A stretch of 64,000 nucleotides of DNA from the NCBI GenBank assembly GCA_022702705.1, contig CM040425.1:8138001-8202000 (forward strand), written 5' to 3'. Below the pieces are notes generated by a model. That model was given only the letters and a program-made list of their open reading frames with translations, did not search any database and was not told the DNA's origin. Both the position numbers and the translations under genes were made by a program. This document shows, piece after piece, positions 1-11,526 of this stretch (positions are counted from its first letter, which is position 1; the number at the start of each line of letters is the position of its first letter). The DNA is from Papilionanthe hookeriana x Papilionanthe teres (lineage: Eukaryota > Streptophyta > Magnoliopsida > Asparagales > Orchidaceae).

Positions 1-2172
1 GAAGGTTTGAAGGATGAGTTCCATATAGGACTCTTTGGCCTTAGGACTACCCTGGGTGGCCTGGTCTGGTGAAGGTTAACTTGCACATACACTACACTAT
101 TACACACATTCCAAGTCCTAAAACCACACTCTCACCCAACTTGACTTCCTGACTCATGTAGGTAATTCATATGGATGGTCCTTAACCCCTAAGCCCCTGG
201 CTAAGAGGGTTATGAACAACATAGTGGATTCATAAAATGAGTCCTCTCATGGCTCATATGGGCTTAATATGGCTTCATAGCTCAACCAAAGTGATTCCAT
301 TCTACTCAAATTTGATCAATCTTCATTTTTCCAAAATTTCAATTTTTGACCCCCGGGGCCCTACACCCACTAAAACTACCAAATGCCCTTGGAACTACCT
401 AAAATTTGCAAAATCACCTAAATTACCCAAAATTCCTCAAAATCAATCCTAAACATTTCCCACCACTCAAATTGATCATCCATAGCCAAATATACCAAAG
501 TTTTCAAAAATACCCCCTAAATTTCCAAAAAATACCCAAAATGCCTTTCTTAGCCCAAAAATCCAAAAAATCAAAGAATTCCCAACAAATTCCAGAAAAT
601 CCCAAATATTCCCAATTTCATTTTGTTCAGCTAAAACATGGGCCAATTTTGCCAATTTACCCCACTTTTACTAAAACCCCCAATTTGACATATTTTTAAC
701 CCAAGTGAACCCAATGTCAAACCAAGCAACCCCAATTGACCTCAATTCTGGTCCAATTCAATTCTAGACTTCAAATCAATATCCTCAACATCAATTTAGA
801 CCAAATCCAAGTCCAATTTAATTTAAATTTGAGCCCAATTTCAATTTGAAGCCTAAGGCCCAATTTTGGCCCATGACCTAAACCTAGCTCAAACCCATCC
901 AATTCAACTCCAATTGGCCCCAAATCTTTTCTAAAGCCTTCCTAACATCCCCATAAACAAAACACTAACTTGATTTGCCCAAAATTTGAACCTAATCTCC
1001 ACCCAAATCTAACCCAAAACCAAAATCCCTTAAATTGACCTAAGCCTAAACCTAACCTAAGTGGGCCCAAATCCCAAAATCAAAGCCCAACCAAAGTTGA
1101 AAACTCTTTGTGACACTCCCATGAACATTTCTCAACATTAATTTTACATCAAATCCAACTTTAACCCAACCTTAGCCCAAGTTAGCCCAATTTGGCCCAC
1201 CTTGGTCCCTTTACCAAAAAAGCCCAAATTCAACCCAATACAATTCAAAATCACTTCAAACTTGTTCCAAACCACTCTTGACACATGGCTAAACCAATTG
1301 CAACATTTATTTGACATGGTCCTTCACCAAATTTTCATCCAAAAGCCCATTTTAAAATCCAAAAGCCCACTTCCATAAACCACTTTAAAAACCCATCCAA
1401 AACCATTTCAAAAGCCCAAGTTTTCAATCCAAAAGCCCACATGACATTTCTTTCCATCATCCATTTAATCAAAATAACCCCTAAGTTTCAAAACCATCAT
1501 TAAATCATTACAAATCAAGCTTCATGAAAATTTTCCACCAAAATGCCAAAATTTCTAAAACCCACTTCCATGAAACTAAGCCATGCCACCCCTAAGCCAA
1601 ATGGAGCCATTGAACCATGCACAAGCCACATGCAAGCCTTGGGAGCCCCTTTACACATCACCATGCCATTAATTGCAAAAGGAGGAGCCACTTTTAAACC
1701 CCCTTAAAAAAGTTTTAACCCTTTTAATGATACAACCCAACCCATAATTAATCTAAATATTCATGGATGGGGACTCACCACCTTCTCTTGGCTGAGCCCA
1801 CTAATTTCCCTCATCCCAAAATCAGACCTTGGGGAGGTGCACCAAGCCTAAAGCATGCATTTGACCAAACCAAGCCCAAAATGAGCTCTTCCCCCTTCCA
1901 CTTTGATTCAACTCCTTTACACATGTCAAGCCTCAATTGACTGCACCATTGCCAACCCCTGACCCTTCTGAGCCAGATGGTGACCTAACCCTGCCGGCCA
2001 GCCGCCTGGGTCGCTAGAAAACACCATGGCCGAGAGCTCCATGTGAGCCAAAATTTTCAATTCTCCCTGGCTTAACTGTCCCAACCCAAATGGACATCAT
2101 GGATGTTCTTCTCCTCCGCTGAGCAGTTGATCCCAGCCTCCAATTTCCTGTGGGAAACCCTCCAGCCACCTC

Positions 2173-2180
2173 TATTTAAA
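2173..2180 (+). promoter_or_regulatory. TATA box of giant LTR copy 1
   Basis: TATTTAAA is followed by a conserved CACCACC...CTCTCGGCC stretch. The same arrangement occurs in copies 3 (31188) and 5 (62978), and degenerately in copy 2 (about 21892). It is the only well-placed TATA-like motif conserved in all copies, so transcription probably starts about 30 bp downstream. This is inferred from position and conservation. Confidence 0.6.
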
Positions 2181-2598
2181 CACCACCACCTCTCGGCCAA
2201 ATGAGGTGCTGAACCAAACCTTACCAAAACTCTGCCAAAATCACTCCAGATCCCTCTCCAGACATAGGGAACTTGATCCCCATTGAAATCCAACCCTAAA
2301 ACCCTCTCTGTGAGCTCAATTTCTGAGTTGAAAATCCACCCGAAAAATAGGACACTTCACCACAGTGAGCCAATCTCCAAATTAATTGACCCTACACCTT
2401 CACCAGACCAAGAGGAGAAGTTCCCCAGCAAAAGCCCCTCACCAGGCTAGCCATTTCTTCTAGCCTCCAAGCTTTGTGATCGGCCTTGGTCACTTTCATA
2501 CTTAGAAAATTCTGCATTGCCAAAGACTTCATCTGGAGCTTGCCTGGACTCAATCGAAGGTGACACAACTCTCAGATCGAAGCTTCACTTCTCTGAGC

Positions 2599-2608
2599 AA
2601 AGGTATGA
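2599..2608 (+). other. Candidate 5' splice site in LTR copy 1
   Basis: CAAAG|GTATGA, with GT at 2603-2604, lies 430 bp past the TATA box. Copies 5 (GT 63409) and 2 (GT 22319) keep AAAG|GTATG at the same distance. Copy 3 has a decayed form (GT 31617). See the matching 3' splice sites before both ORF1 copies. Confidence 0.45.
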
Positions 2609-2764
2609 ACTCATTCTTTCCCCTGAGCTTCCAGCAATTCTCCATTTTGTTTGGGTTAATTTCATAGCCAATAAACTATATGGATGTCTTCATCTCTTGA
2701 AGAAGAATTCATAGAGCATAAGAACACAAAAATCCATTGAGAATCGAGTGAGATCTTAGGGTTT

Positions 2765-2985
2765 TAGTGTGGATGGCCACGGGTGCACACCAGTCATAGA
2801 CGATGACCAGGAGCCGTTGGATCGCACGTGTATCGAGCAGATGGTCGAGATCAAGTCGAACGACGTAATGGTACATGAACCGCGGGCCCCTAGAGAGCTG
2901 AGTCAGATGGTAGCCCCGAATCACAGTGCGACGTGTGGGCTTTCGGAGCTGCCGAGGTTGACGCGGCGCCGCGTGGATAAGTATG
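2765..2985 (+). other. Conserved GC-rich block in giant LTR
   Basis: About 220 bp of GC- and CpG-rich sequence stands out in an AT-rich LTR and starts just after the motif AGGGTTTTAGTGTGGA. Related blocks occur at about 22480-22700, 31775-31990 and 63565-63785. It ends with a GTTGACGCGGCGC-like motif in copies 1 and 5. No ORF is conserved, so a cis-acting DNA or RNA role is more likely than coding. Function unknown. Confidence 0.5.
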
Positions 2986-3229
2986 AAATTAGGGTATTTT
3001 TGAATTATTTAAATGCCTTGAACTTCAAAAATTCATATCTCTGCATAAAAAAATCACAAAAATAAAATAAAAATGTTCTCTTGCTCAGTGAACAGAGTAG
3101 AATAATGTGGAAAAGAAATCAAGTTAATTAGATGAGTATTTTATTTTTAATATTTTATTTACTATTTTCAATATTTTGATTCTCTATTTGCATAAATAAT
3201 TCACCATGGCATGAGACCATAGGGCTTTT

Positions 3230-4320
3230 GAAGCCTCTGATCTTGGGAACATTCCCTGAATTTTTCAAGGTCAGAGGCCATCTCTGTGAAAAGTTATTGA
3301 ATTTTCATGTTCATATCACTGTTTTAGGTATTTTAATTCCAATAATTAGTATGTTGTAAAATAAATTCTAGAAAAATTTGGTGATGTTTCTTAGGACCAG
3401 AGGACCCTATGAAAAATATATTTTGAGTTAATTAATTCATAATAACCTTAATTGGCCTAAACCCCTAAAATTGAATTTGATTTAATTAGGATTAACCACA
3501 CATCAAATTAACTTGAAAATAATTCGCCATTACTCTTTAGGGTCAGAGGAACCTTATATAAAATTTTGAAATTAATTGGACTTGATTAACCCCACCAAAT
3601 GGATTGATTAAACCTCATAAGCAAAATGGAACTTTAAAAATTCATAACTCCAAAAATACTTTTCAAAAATTCACAAAAATGATTTTGGAGCTTCACTGAT
3701 ATCAGGGGAGTTCAGGAAAATTAAAATTGGAATTTTTTTAAAAAGTTGATTTTTCACAATATTTTAATATTTTAATAATTAAAAAATAATAAAAATCACA
3801 AAAATATTAAAAATCATAAAAATGTCACATTTTGACTCCAGATCACTTAGGAACAAACCAGGTATTTTCCTAAGTCCATAGGATAAGATATTGAATTTTA
3901 AAGGCTTAATGTAATTTTTAATATTAAAAAATAAGTTTTTAACCTTTTTCACTAAAATAATTCTAATAAATCAAAGAAAAATCAAAAAATTATAAAATTT
4001 GTTTCTCTAAACTCCTTGAGGTCAGAGAGGTTTAAGAAAAATATAAAATCCATTTTTTCAACTTTAATTTTATTTTATAATTAATTAATACTCTAAAACT
4101 CAAAATAAATATAATAAATAAAATATAATTCAAAAAATCACAAAAATTGGTCCAAGTGGTCCTTTCATCATTAGGAACATCCCATAATTTTCTTAAGGAC
4201 AAAAACTTTACCTTGGTCATATTGTTGAATTTTCTTTGAAAACCCCTATTTTCTACTGAAAGTAAGTATATAAATAAATTCAATTCAGAAAAATCACATT
4301 TTCTCCTCTAATGTCTTAAT
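3230..4320 (+). repeat. Degenerate ~150-bp hairpin repeats in LTR copy 1
   Basis: About seven degenerate units, near 3240, 3395, 3540, 3700, 3845, 4020 and 4160, share a core like GTTCCCTGTGACCTGAGGGAAC followed by TTAAGAAAATATAAAATTG and then AT-rich filler. Units occur in the same order in copies 2 (22970-23890) and 3 (32250-33150). The best-preserved core, at 23410-23432, is a perfect 8-bp inverted repeat. Confidence 0.5.
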
Positions 4321-4679
4321 TGACATGTGAGTGAGGTGACATAAAAATTTTAAATTTAGTTGAGCTCAATTTACTGAGTTATGAAATAAATAAGCCTAAA
4401 AGGGCATAAAGGTAATTAAGAATTTTAACCCTTAATTAAAACTTTAGGTTTAATCAAAACGGGGGGTAAAATATTTGATTTTAACTTTGTCTTGGATGAT
4501 TGAAACTTAGGGAAATTAAGGGGTAGAAACACATTAAACACTTTGAAAATATCAAAATGAAACTTTAATTAATTAAATAATTTAAATTTTGGAAAGAGTA
4601 TATTTAAAATTTGGATTATTAAAATAGGGATATTACTAAGAGGATATTTATTCTTTAACTTAAAAATCTCTAAATAAGT

Positions 4680-4860
4680 CACTTTAACAATATTTAGTTC
4701 TTAATTAAAAATTAAAATAATAATCCAAATTAACAATTAAAACTAAAATTAAAACTAAAATTAAATTAAATTAAATTAAAATTAAATAAAATCAAATTAA
4801 ATTAAAATCAAATTGAATTAAATTAAATTAAAATCATTTAATAACAAACCTAAATGAAAT
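4680..4860. repeat. AT-rich simple repeat (ATTAA-type)
   Basis: The stretch is built of irregular ATTAAA/AAATTAAA units with almost no G. The surrounding 3000-5500 is generally AT-rich LTR sequence with no gene. Confidence 0.6.
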
Positions 4861-6698
4861 CATTAAGAATTAAATTAAAATATATCAATAATTTCAACAC
4901 CTCTTTCTATCTAAGTAAATTTAACACATGAATATCAATTTGAAATACCAAGATAATTGAAAGTGTAAAGATTTAAATTAAATCTAAAATAATTTGAACA
5001 CTCCAAACTTAAAATTATTAATTAAAACCTCACAATTAAATTAAAACATTTTGAATCATTAACTCAAACTTTTAATTAAGAATAGTTAAAAAATTCTCAA
5101 TAAATTAACTTGCCCTTAAAGGCTTTAATTATTATAACTCTTAAATAGAGTATTAAGTGAGATGTCACTTCATTCATCAGGTAATCAAATACCTAAGTTC
5201 ACTCTGAGTAAGAGATAAAGTTTAACTAAACTCCTGGATGATTAATTCACTCGTGCAACTGAATTTACTTGGACTCAAAACAATCCCAGAAATATTGAAA
5301 GGATGTTTAGGACTCGTCCTAAGCTCTTCCTCAATATGACATGATGTTTTAGAAGAACAACTGAATTTAATTGTTCTTTGATGAAGAAATTCATCCTTAA
5401 ATCAAACTAAGAACCTAGACGTCCTAGGAGATAACTAGTTATAGGATTAGGAATTTGGTAGACAACCAAAACCCTTCCCTTAGCTTTACCTAGGTACCTG
5501 TTGAAATGTCTAGATGTTCTAACATGTGTTTCAAGTGCAGCTTGGGATGACGGGAAGACCCTCCAGGTACGCTTTTATTTTATTGCAATTTATTTTATTA
5601 CAATTTATTTACATGCACTGTACTTTACTTCTCTTGCATCATAAATAAAACTGTTGCATGAAAACCAAAACCTTTAGGATAGTCCCTGAACTGAAACCAA
5701 AACTAAATTAAAATTCATTGCAAGAAAAAATTCACCGCCACAACATTCCTAAATATAAAACAACCCAAAATTTAATCACAAACAGAACAACAAAACTACA
5801 ATCAAAACTAAATTAAAACGTCTCATTGAATGATCAGGAATACCTCGGATGATGTAACCCACGTGTTGCTAAAGGGATTTCCCACGGTCTAAATGAAAGT
5901 GTGGAACTCATTCAATTGAGTTTAGCAAATTCATCTGGACTAAGTGAATTCGATGAAAATAATGGTGTCGGGATGACGGAATCGTGGGATCTTAATCGGT
6001 TCTGTTTAAATAACTTTAAGATTTTTTTAATTAAAATATTAAAAACACTTGGATTTTAAGATTTTCTCTAAACTAAAACACTTTCTCATCTCCTGATTTA
6101 TGACTTCTAAAACTAAACCTCTGCAACAACAAGGAGGTTGGAGCATGGTGGGCAGCACGGCCATCGTCATCAGCAAAACCTGAGTCTACTTCAGCAAACC
6201 TTTCCTAATTTTAAATAATAAAGCCATAGGATTTTGAGGTAGTTTGCTTAGTGCAACATAAATCCTCAACTCTTTGTTAGGCATTTGCATGATCATGTCA
6301 TGTAAATTAAGTCCTAACCAGTCTTAAGACTCCGAGGTAGTCGTTTGGTACGACATAAACCCACACATCTTCGAGGCTATTTGTATGATTATGTCATACT
6401 AATATAAGTCCTAATTAATTAAAATTGGCAGGATCAAAACATTAAATAAATTCCCAAATTGAAGCCAAATAATAGGATAGTTTGGGAAGTTGCTAAGATT
6501 CTTCTTGGATCCTCAGCTTCTCCTACTTTTCTTCCTTCGAACCCCTGAAATTAACTGTTCCAAATTTGATTCATTCCCTATTGAAATTCCAAAATTCAAT
6601 CCTTTGAAAACCTTAAAATTTGAAATTCTTGAGAGCAAAATCACTGATAATTATCGAGAGTTTTCTTAAATGATTCACGTCATTTAAGATGTAATTAA

Positions 6699-6720
6699 CT
6701 ATAGGGGCTTGCCCTTATAG
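6699..6720 (+). other. Conserved U5 hairpin, LTR copy 1
   Basis: CTATAGGGG (6699-6707), loop CTTG, CCCTTATAG (6712-6720): a 9-bp stem with one G-U pair, about 340 bp before the LTR end. It recurs in copy 3 (45479-45500, perfect) and copy 2 (26105-26126, slightly decayed), inside a conserved stretch GTAATTAACTATAGGGGCTTG. A leader RNA structure is plausible. Confidence 0.5.
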
Positions 6721-7059
6721 GGAACTTTAAGAACCCAGGTAATATAAACCCTGCTTAATTTCCTTATATTAAGTAGGGAAACTTGTCGGCTTATAAAGTT
6801 GGTTCGCAGACCAAACGGATGTCACAAATCTTCTAGTTTATTTAACCGAGCCCCATCATCAAGCAGTGTGTTTATTCTTCGGAATAGATATACGGTTTGT
6901 GATGCGGTGCTCGTTTATATAAACTATTCGGGATGTGAGTTCGGTTTGATTTCATATATTAAAATTTTGAAACATAAAATTATTTTCAAAATCAAATGCT
7001 ATTTTTTAAAAAATTATATATATATTTAAATTAAATTTAAAATCTAAAATTCGCCGACA

Positions 7060-7116
7060 ATTTCTGTAAGTGACCCCTTTTTAAAATACAACATTCAACC
7101 TAAAAATATGCCGACA
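7060..7116 (+). other. Junction of LTR copy 1 with element A, with doubled LTR terminus
   Basis: After the LTR end GCCGACA (7053-7059) comes ATTTCTG and a PBS-like remnant (GTAAGTGACCCC), then a second GCCGACA at 7110-7116. Element A's integrase resumes at about 7117. So the Ogre-type LTR interrupts the integrase gene. Whether the LTR ends at 7059 or 7116 is unclear. Confidence 0.4.
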
Positions 7117-7805
7117 CCCATCAGTTTTGATTACTCTTGGTATTCCAAATCTGCAAAATATATTCTTTTCTAAAAACTTTGCAACACTTTGAGCATCATA
7201 TCGAGTTAAAGCAATAGCTTCAATCCATTTGGAAAAATAGTCTACTGCTATCAAAATATAAAAATTTCCGAAAGATGGTGTAAATGGTCCCATAAAATCT
7301 AATCCCCAAACATCAACTATTTCAACTTCCAACATATAATTGAGGGGCATCTCATTTCTTCTAGAAATATTGCCCACACACTGACATCTATCACAAATTT
7401 TAATATAAACATTCACATCCTTAAAAATTGTAGGAAAAAAAAATCCCGATTGTAATATTTTATATGCAGTTTTATCACTTCCAAAATGTCCCCCATAATC
7501 GAATCATGACATTTTTTAATAATTTCATAAGTCTCTTCCAAAGGTACAAATCTTCGAATTATAAGATCCTTTCCTTGTTTATATAAAAATGGGTCATCCC
7601 AAAAATAAGTCTTAGCATCAGATAGAAATTTCTTCTTTTCATGATATGTCAAACCATAGGATATAATATTACTAACAATAAAGTTTACTATGTCTGCATA
7701 CCACGGAACACTCCATTCTTTAACAGTGAACAGTTTTTCATCAGAAAAATGTTCATTAATTTCTTCAATATCACAGAAAGATTTTTCTATTTCAAGCATG
7801 GACAA
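7117..7805 (-). pseudogene. pol: Integrase fragment of element A
   Basis: Two overlapping frames cover the N-terminal zinc-binding region (CH...H, then CDRCQ) and the start of the catalytic core. GLDFMGPF carries the first catalytic Asp, and IKTDG marks the second Asp. The flanking NISRRNEMPLN stretch is typical of Athila-lineage integrases. The gene stops at the junction with the Ogre LTR, so the third catalytic residue (Glu) and the C-terminal domain are missing. There is a frameshift near 7410. A non-functional fossil. Confidence 0.8.
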
Positions 7806-8160
7806 ATGATCAGTAATTTGATTATCAGAACCCTTCCTACCTACTATCTAAAAATCAAATTCTTGCAAAAGAAGAATCCATCTTATAAGTCTGGATTTTG
7901 CATCATTTTTCTTCATTAAGTATTTGAAAGCAGAATGATCAGTATGCACAACACATTTATTTCCAATTAAATATGATCGAAACTTATCAAAGGAAAATAC
8001 TATAGCTAATAACTTTTTCTCAGTAGTGGTATAATTAATTTAAGCTTCATTAAGAGTTTTACTAGCATAATAAATTACTTTGAAAATTTTATCATATTTC
8101 TGACCCAAAACAGCACCAATAGCATAATCACTAGCATCACACATTAATTTAAAAGGTTTT
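7806..8160 (-). pseudogene. pol: RNase H remnant of element A
   Basis: Minus-strand translation gives CDASDYAIGAVLGQK, with the first catalytic Asp, then a TTEKKLLAIVF-like segment and HTDHSAFKYLM. This is the usual Ty3/gypsy RNase H order directly after RT. Stops interrupt it (for example near 8040 and 8160). It links RT (8163-8626) to the integrase zinc region. Confidence 0.7.
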
Positions 8161-8162
8161 TC

Positions 8163-8850
8163 CTAATTTGGTGAAATTATTACAGGTGCAGTGGTTAATT
8201 TTTCTTTTAATGTTTTAAAGGCTTTACGGAAATCATCATCAAAATTAAAAATTGCATCCTTTTCCAGTAAACGACATAAAGGTTTTGTAATCTTTGAAAA
8301 ATCTTTGATGTAACGCCTGTAGAATCCAGCATGTCCTAAAAAACTTCTAATTCTCCTTACATTGGTTGGGCAAGGTAAATTAGATATAACTTGAATTTTT
8401 GCAGGATCTACCTCCAAACCTTTTTTTGAAATCCGATGTCCCAAAACAATTCCTCCTGCTACCATAAATTGGCATTTTTCCCAATTAAGGACCAAATTAG
8501 TTTCTTCACAGCGTTTTAGAACTTTAGATAGATGTTCTAAACATGATTCAAATGAAATTCCAAATACTAAAAAGTCATCCATAAAAAACTTCAATCCCTT
8601 TTTCAATTAAATCACAAAAAATAGCCATCATACATCTCTGAAATGTAGCAGGGGATTACATAAACTAAAGGGCATTCTTCTAAAAGCAAACGTACCATGA
8701 GGACTAGTAAACATAGTTTTGTCTTGATATGTCTTTTGAAATTTTATTAATAAAATACCAGCCCGCAGTTTGCAATTATCTTCCATAAGAATTCTGTGCA
8801 TACAAATTGAAGAACTGATTCCTTTAATGTCAGCAATTGTCCATCCAAAT
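8163..8850 (-). pseudogene. pol: Reverse transcriptase of element A, internally deleted
   Basis: The C-terminal part (8163-8606) is well preserved. It has the FMDDF catalytic box, then VLGHRIS, the thumb (SFLGHAGFYRRYIKDFS) and a connection region. Upstream, the PHGTFAFRRMPF motif is present. The palm segment with the first catalytic Asp (the VCIDYRKLN-type motif) is missing between about 8723 and 8790 and is replaced by a short stretch resembling this element's own LTR (see findings). A frameshift near 8607-8627 separates the two parts. The domain cannot be active. Confidence 0.8.
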
Positions 8851-9640
8851 GCTTTCTTGTGCTTCTTCAGAATTTCAAGCAAACTCTCTTCTTCTTTTTC
8901 AGTTAATTGAGAGGAAATTATAACAGGCAAGGTTGAGGATTCACCTAGAAAAACATACTTCAAATGATCAGAAAACATTTTTAACTCAAGTTCAGGAGGT
9001 TTTTCAATTGATGGACCATAAGATTTATCTTTTTCAGTCATATCCAACAATTCAAAACTTTCATGAACATACTTTAAATCTTCTTCTTGAAAATCTTTAG
9101 AATCAAATAACTCCTCTTCTTGCTTATACGCAAATTCTTCTCTTTCAGCTTTCTCTTCATAAGTTGATTTAAAATGACATTCACTTAAATATTCAATAAC
9201 ATCCATCCTAAAACACTCATCTTCTTTACCTCTTGCAGGATATTTCATTAATTTTAAAATATTAAATGTAATAGTCAGATCATTAACCCTCATCGTTAAT
9301 TCCCCTTTTTGCACATCTATCATAGCTCTGCCTGTAGCTAGAAAAGGTCTCCCCAAAATTATGGGTATCTCTTTATCTTCCTCCATATCTAGCACAATGA
9401 AATACACAGGAAAAATAAATTGATCATCTTTTACCAAAACATCTTCTATAACTCTTTTAGAATATGTGATCGAATGATCTGCTAATTGCAGAGTTACAGT
9501 AATTGTGGTTTTTTCCCTAGTCCCAGTCTTTTGAATATTCATAGAGGCATAAGGTTAATGCTTGCACCCAAATCACATAAAGCTTTTCCATAGAATCTTT
9601 CTCCAATTGCACATGGAATTGTTAAACTACTAGGATCTTT
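8850..9640 (-). pseudogene. pol: Protease and acidic spacer of element A
   Basis: Aspartic protease with the active-site motif CDLGASIN (Asp codon 9572-9574) and the flap/C-terminal motif IILGRPFLATGRAMID. The family uses one such Asp per monomer and cleaves the gag-pol polyprotein. An acidic E/K-rich spacer (about 8900-9230) then leads into RT. The long open stretch 8628-9542 shows this part decayed little. A frameshift near 9545 separates the active site from the rest. Confidence 0.75.
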
Positions 9641-11407
9641 AAGTTTTTCAGGAAGCTTTTTTTGAACTATCGCACTGCACTCCTCACTAAGTACAACAGT
9701 CTCATTTTATTCAAACTTCCTCTTTTTAATAAGAATATCCTTCATAAATTTTGCATAGCTTGGCATTTTTTCTAGGGCTTCAGCAAATGGAATATTAATG
9801 GTAAGCTTCTTTAATATCTCCAAGAATTTTGAAAATTACTTATCCAACTTTTGTTGATGAAGTCTCTGAGGAAATGGAGGTGGTGGTTTTTCTAAATCAA
9901 CCTTAGGAGGAGAAATAGGTCTTTCAAAACCTTTTGGAGCGTCATGTTTAGGTCTTTCAATCTCTTCTTTCTCTACTTCAGTATCTTTTTGAACTCTACC
10001 TTCCAATTCTTTTCCACTTCTCAGTTGAATTGCTTTCACTTGTTCTTTATTCTTTTCTCTTGGATTCACTTCAGTATTACTTGGAAGCATTCCTTGGGAT
10101 CTATTACTTAAGGCATTTGCAATTTGTCCCGATTGATTTTCAATATTTCTGATGGTTGCTCCTTGAATTTGTAATTGATTTCCCATATGTGATACTACTT
10201 CTTCCATAGACAACTTCTTCTCCTTATTTTGTAAAGCATTGTTATAACCTGAAGGATAAGTTAATATATTATTATTATTACCATGGTTACTCCAATTCCC
10301 TAATGGGTTTACTTGGGTGTTCCCTCATTGTTGATTAACACCACCCTGATTATTGTTATTCAAGTTAAAATTTGGATGATTCTTCCGACACAGGTTATAA
10401 TAATTGGAATATGGGTTGTTATGTTTGATTATAGCATTCACAGTTTCTGGTGAAGAATAAGAATCAACCATTTGGTCTAATTAATTTTCTTCAATCATGA
10501 GATTTGGCTGAGAAAAATTCATCCCAAATTGGTATATCTTCCTCGATACAGCAACAACTTGATTTGCTAACATTATAAAAGCATCATTTCATAAACACTA
10601 GCTACCTTTTTAGGATTGAACCTTTTAGAAGGCCATTGAAAATTATTAGTAGTCATTTCTTCAATTAAAGCCTAAACATCAGAAAATGGTTTAGACAATA
10701 ATGATCCACCAGCAGCAGCATGATTGATCAAAGAGATCCAACTAATCCATTATAAAAAGTTTGAATTATTAACCAATCTGGTATAACATGATGTGGACAT
10801 TTCCTGAGAAGATCTTTAAATATTTCCCATGCTTCATATATTGATTCTCCTTCAAACTGAAAAAAAGATGTTATATCATTTCTTAACTTAGTAGTCTTAG
10901 ATGTTGGAAAATATTTAGCAAGGAATTTTTGTGACAGTTCACCCCAAGTTCTAATTGATCTAGGTGCTAACGAATGTAACCACATTTTAGCTTTATCCCT
11001 TAGTGAGAAAGTAAAAAGTTTAAGTCTAATAGCATCATCCGAAACACCATCATATTTAAAAGTAGCACACAACTCTAGAAAATTAGCAAGGTGCAAATTA
11101 GGATCATCAGGTTTTGCTCCCCCAAACTGATTATTTGACACCATCTGGATAATAGCTGGTTTAAGCTTAAAAGAATTAGCAGCTACAGTAGGGTTTTGAA
11201 TACTACCACAAAGTTCATCTACTGTAGGGTTAACATAATCTCTTAAAGGTCTTAATTCTTGATGGATGCCAACATTTTGATCTTGATGATTTGCCATTTC
11301 TTGAATATTTTTTCTTTTTCTGTATTTTTAATTTTTTTGATTTTTCTGGTAGTTCTTTCTAATTCTGATTCGTAAGGCACAAGTCCTTCAGAACCTGAAC
11401 TACGCAT
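9640..11407 (-). pseudogene. gag: gag of element A (Athila type)
   Basis: The likely start is the ATG at 11405-11407 (MRSSGSEGLVPYESELE), resembling other Athila gag starts. The capsid-like core (10728-11297) contains LANFLELCATFKYDGVSD, LRDKAKMWLHSLAP and FLAKYFPTSKTTKLRND, diagnostic for this lineage. The C-terminal part (9836-10213) has TIRNIENQ...IANAL, AIQLRSGKELE and a proline-rich PPPPFPQRL tail. A zinc knuckle is not visible. Gag would form the particle and bind RNA. Broken by at least two frameshifts and several stops between 10214 and 10727. Confidence 0.8.
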
Positions 11408-11508
11408 ACAATAATAAAACAAAACAAAATACAAAACACTAACAAAAACAAAAAAAAGTAAAAATTTAAAATTTCTTAATTCTCTTTAAAATGCAATCTA
11501 ATTAATTT

Positions 11509-11526
11509 TCCCCAGCAACGGCGCCA
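11509..11526 (-). other. Primer binding site of element A
   Basis: On minus, TGGCGCCGTTGCTGGGGA directly after the 5' LTR matches, with one change, the complement of the 3' end of plant tRNA-Asp. That is the usual primer for this lineage. Confidence 0.75.

Larger units (their letters stand above)
1..7059 (+). repeat. Giant Ogre-type LTR, copy 1 (5' end outside window)
   Basis: The first bases match copy 5 from about 60817, some 200 bp inside that LTR, so the full LTR would be about 7.2 kb. Order: C/A-rich, G-poor 5' part (about 300-1700), TATA box, candidate splice donor, GC-rich block, AT-rich part with degenerate hairpin repeats, U5 block, and the end GCCGACA at 7053-7059. The same order is seen in the LTRs at 20264, 29218 and 60616. 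LTRs of this size are known in Ogre elements of the Tat lineage. It is either a solo LTR or one LTR of an element lying to the left. Short ORFs inside it have no protein-like features and are not genes. Confidence 0.8.

Noticed and set aside
237..699. Overlapping ORFs of 71 and 97 codons in LTR copy 1
   Set aside because: Pro/Asn/Lys-rich translations of the low-G C/A-rich stretch, not conserved in frame in the other LTR copies.
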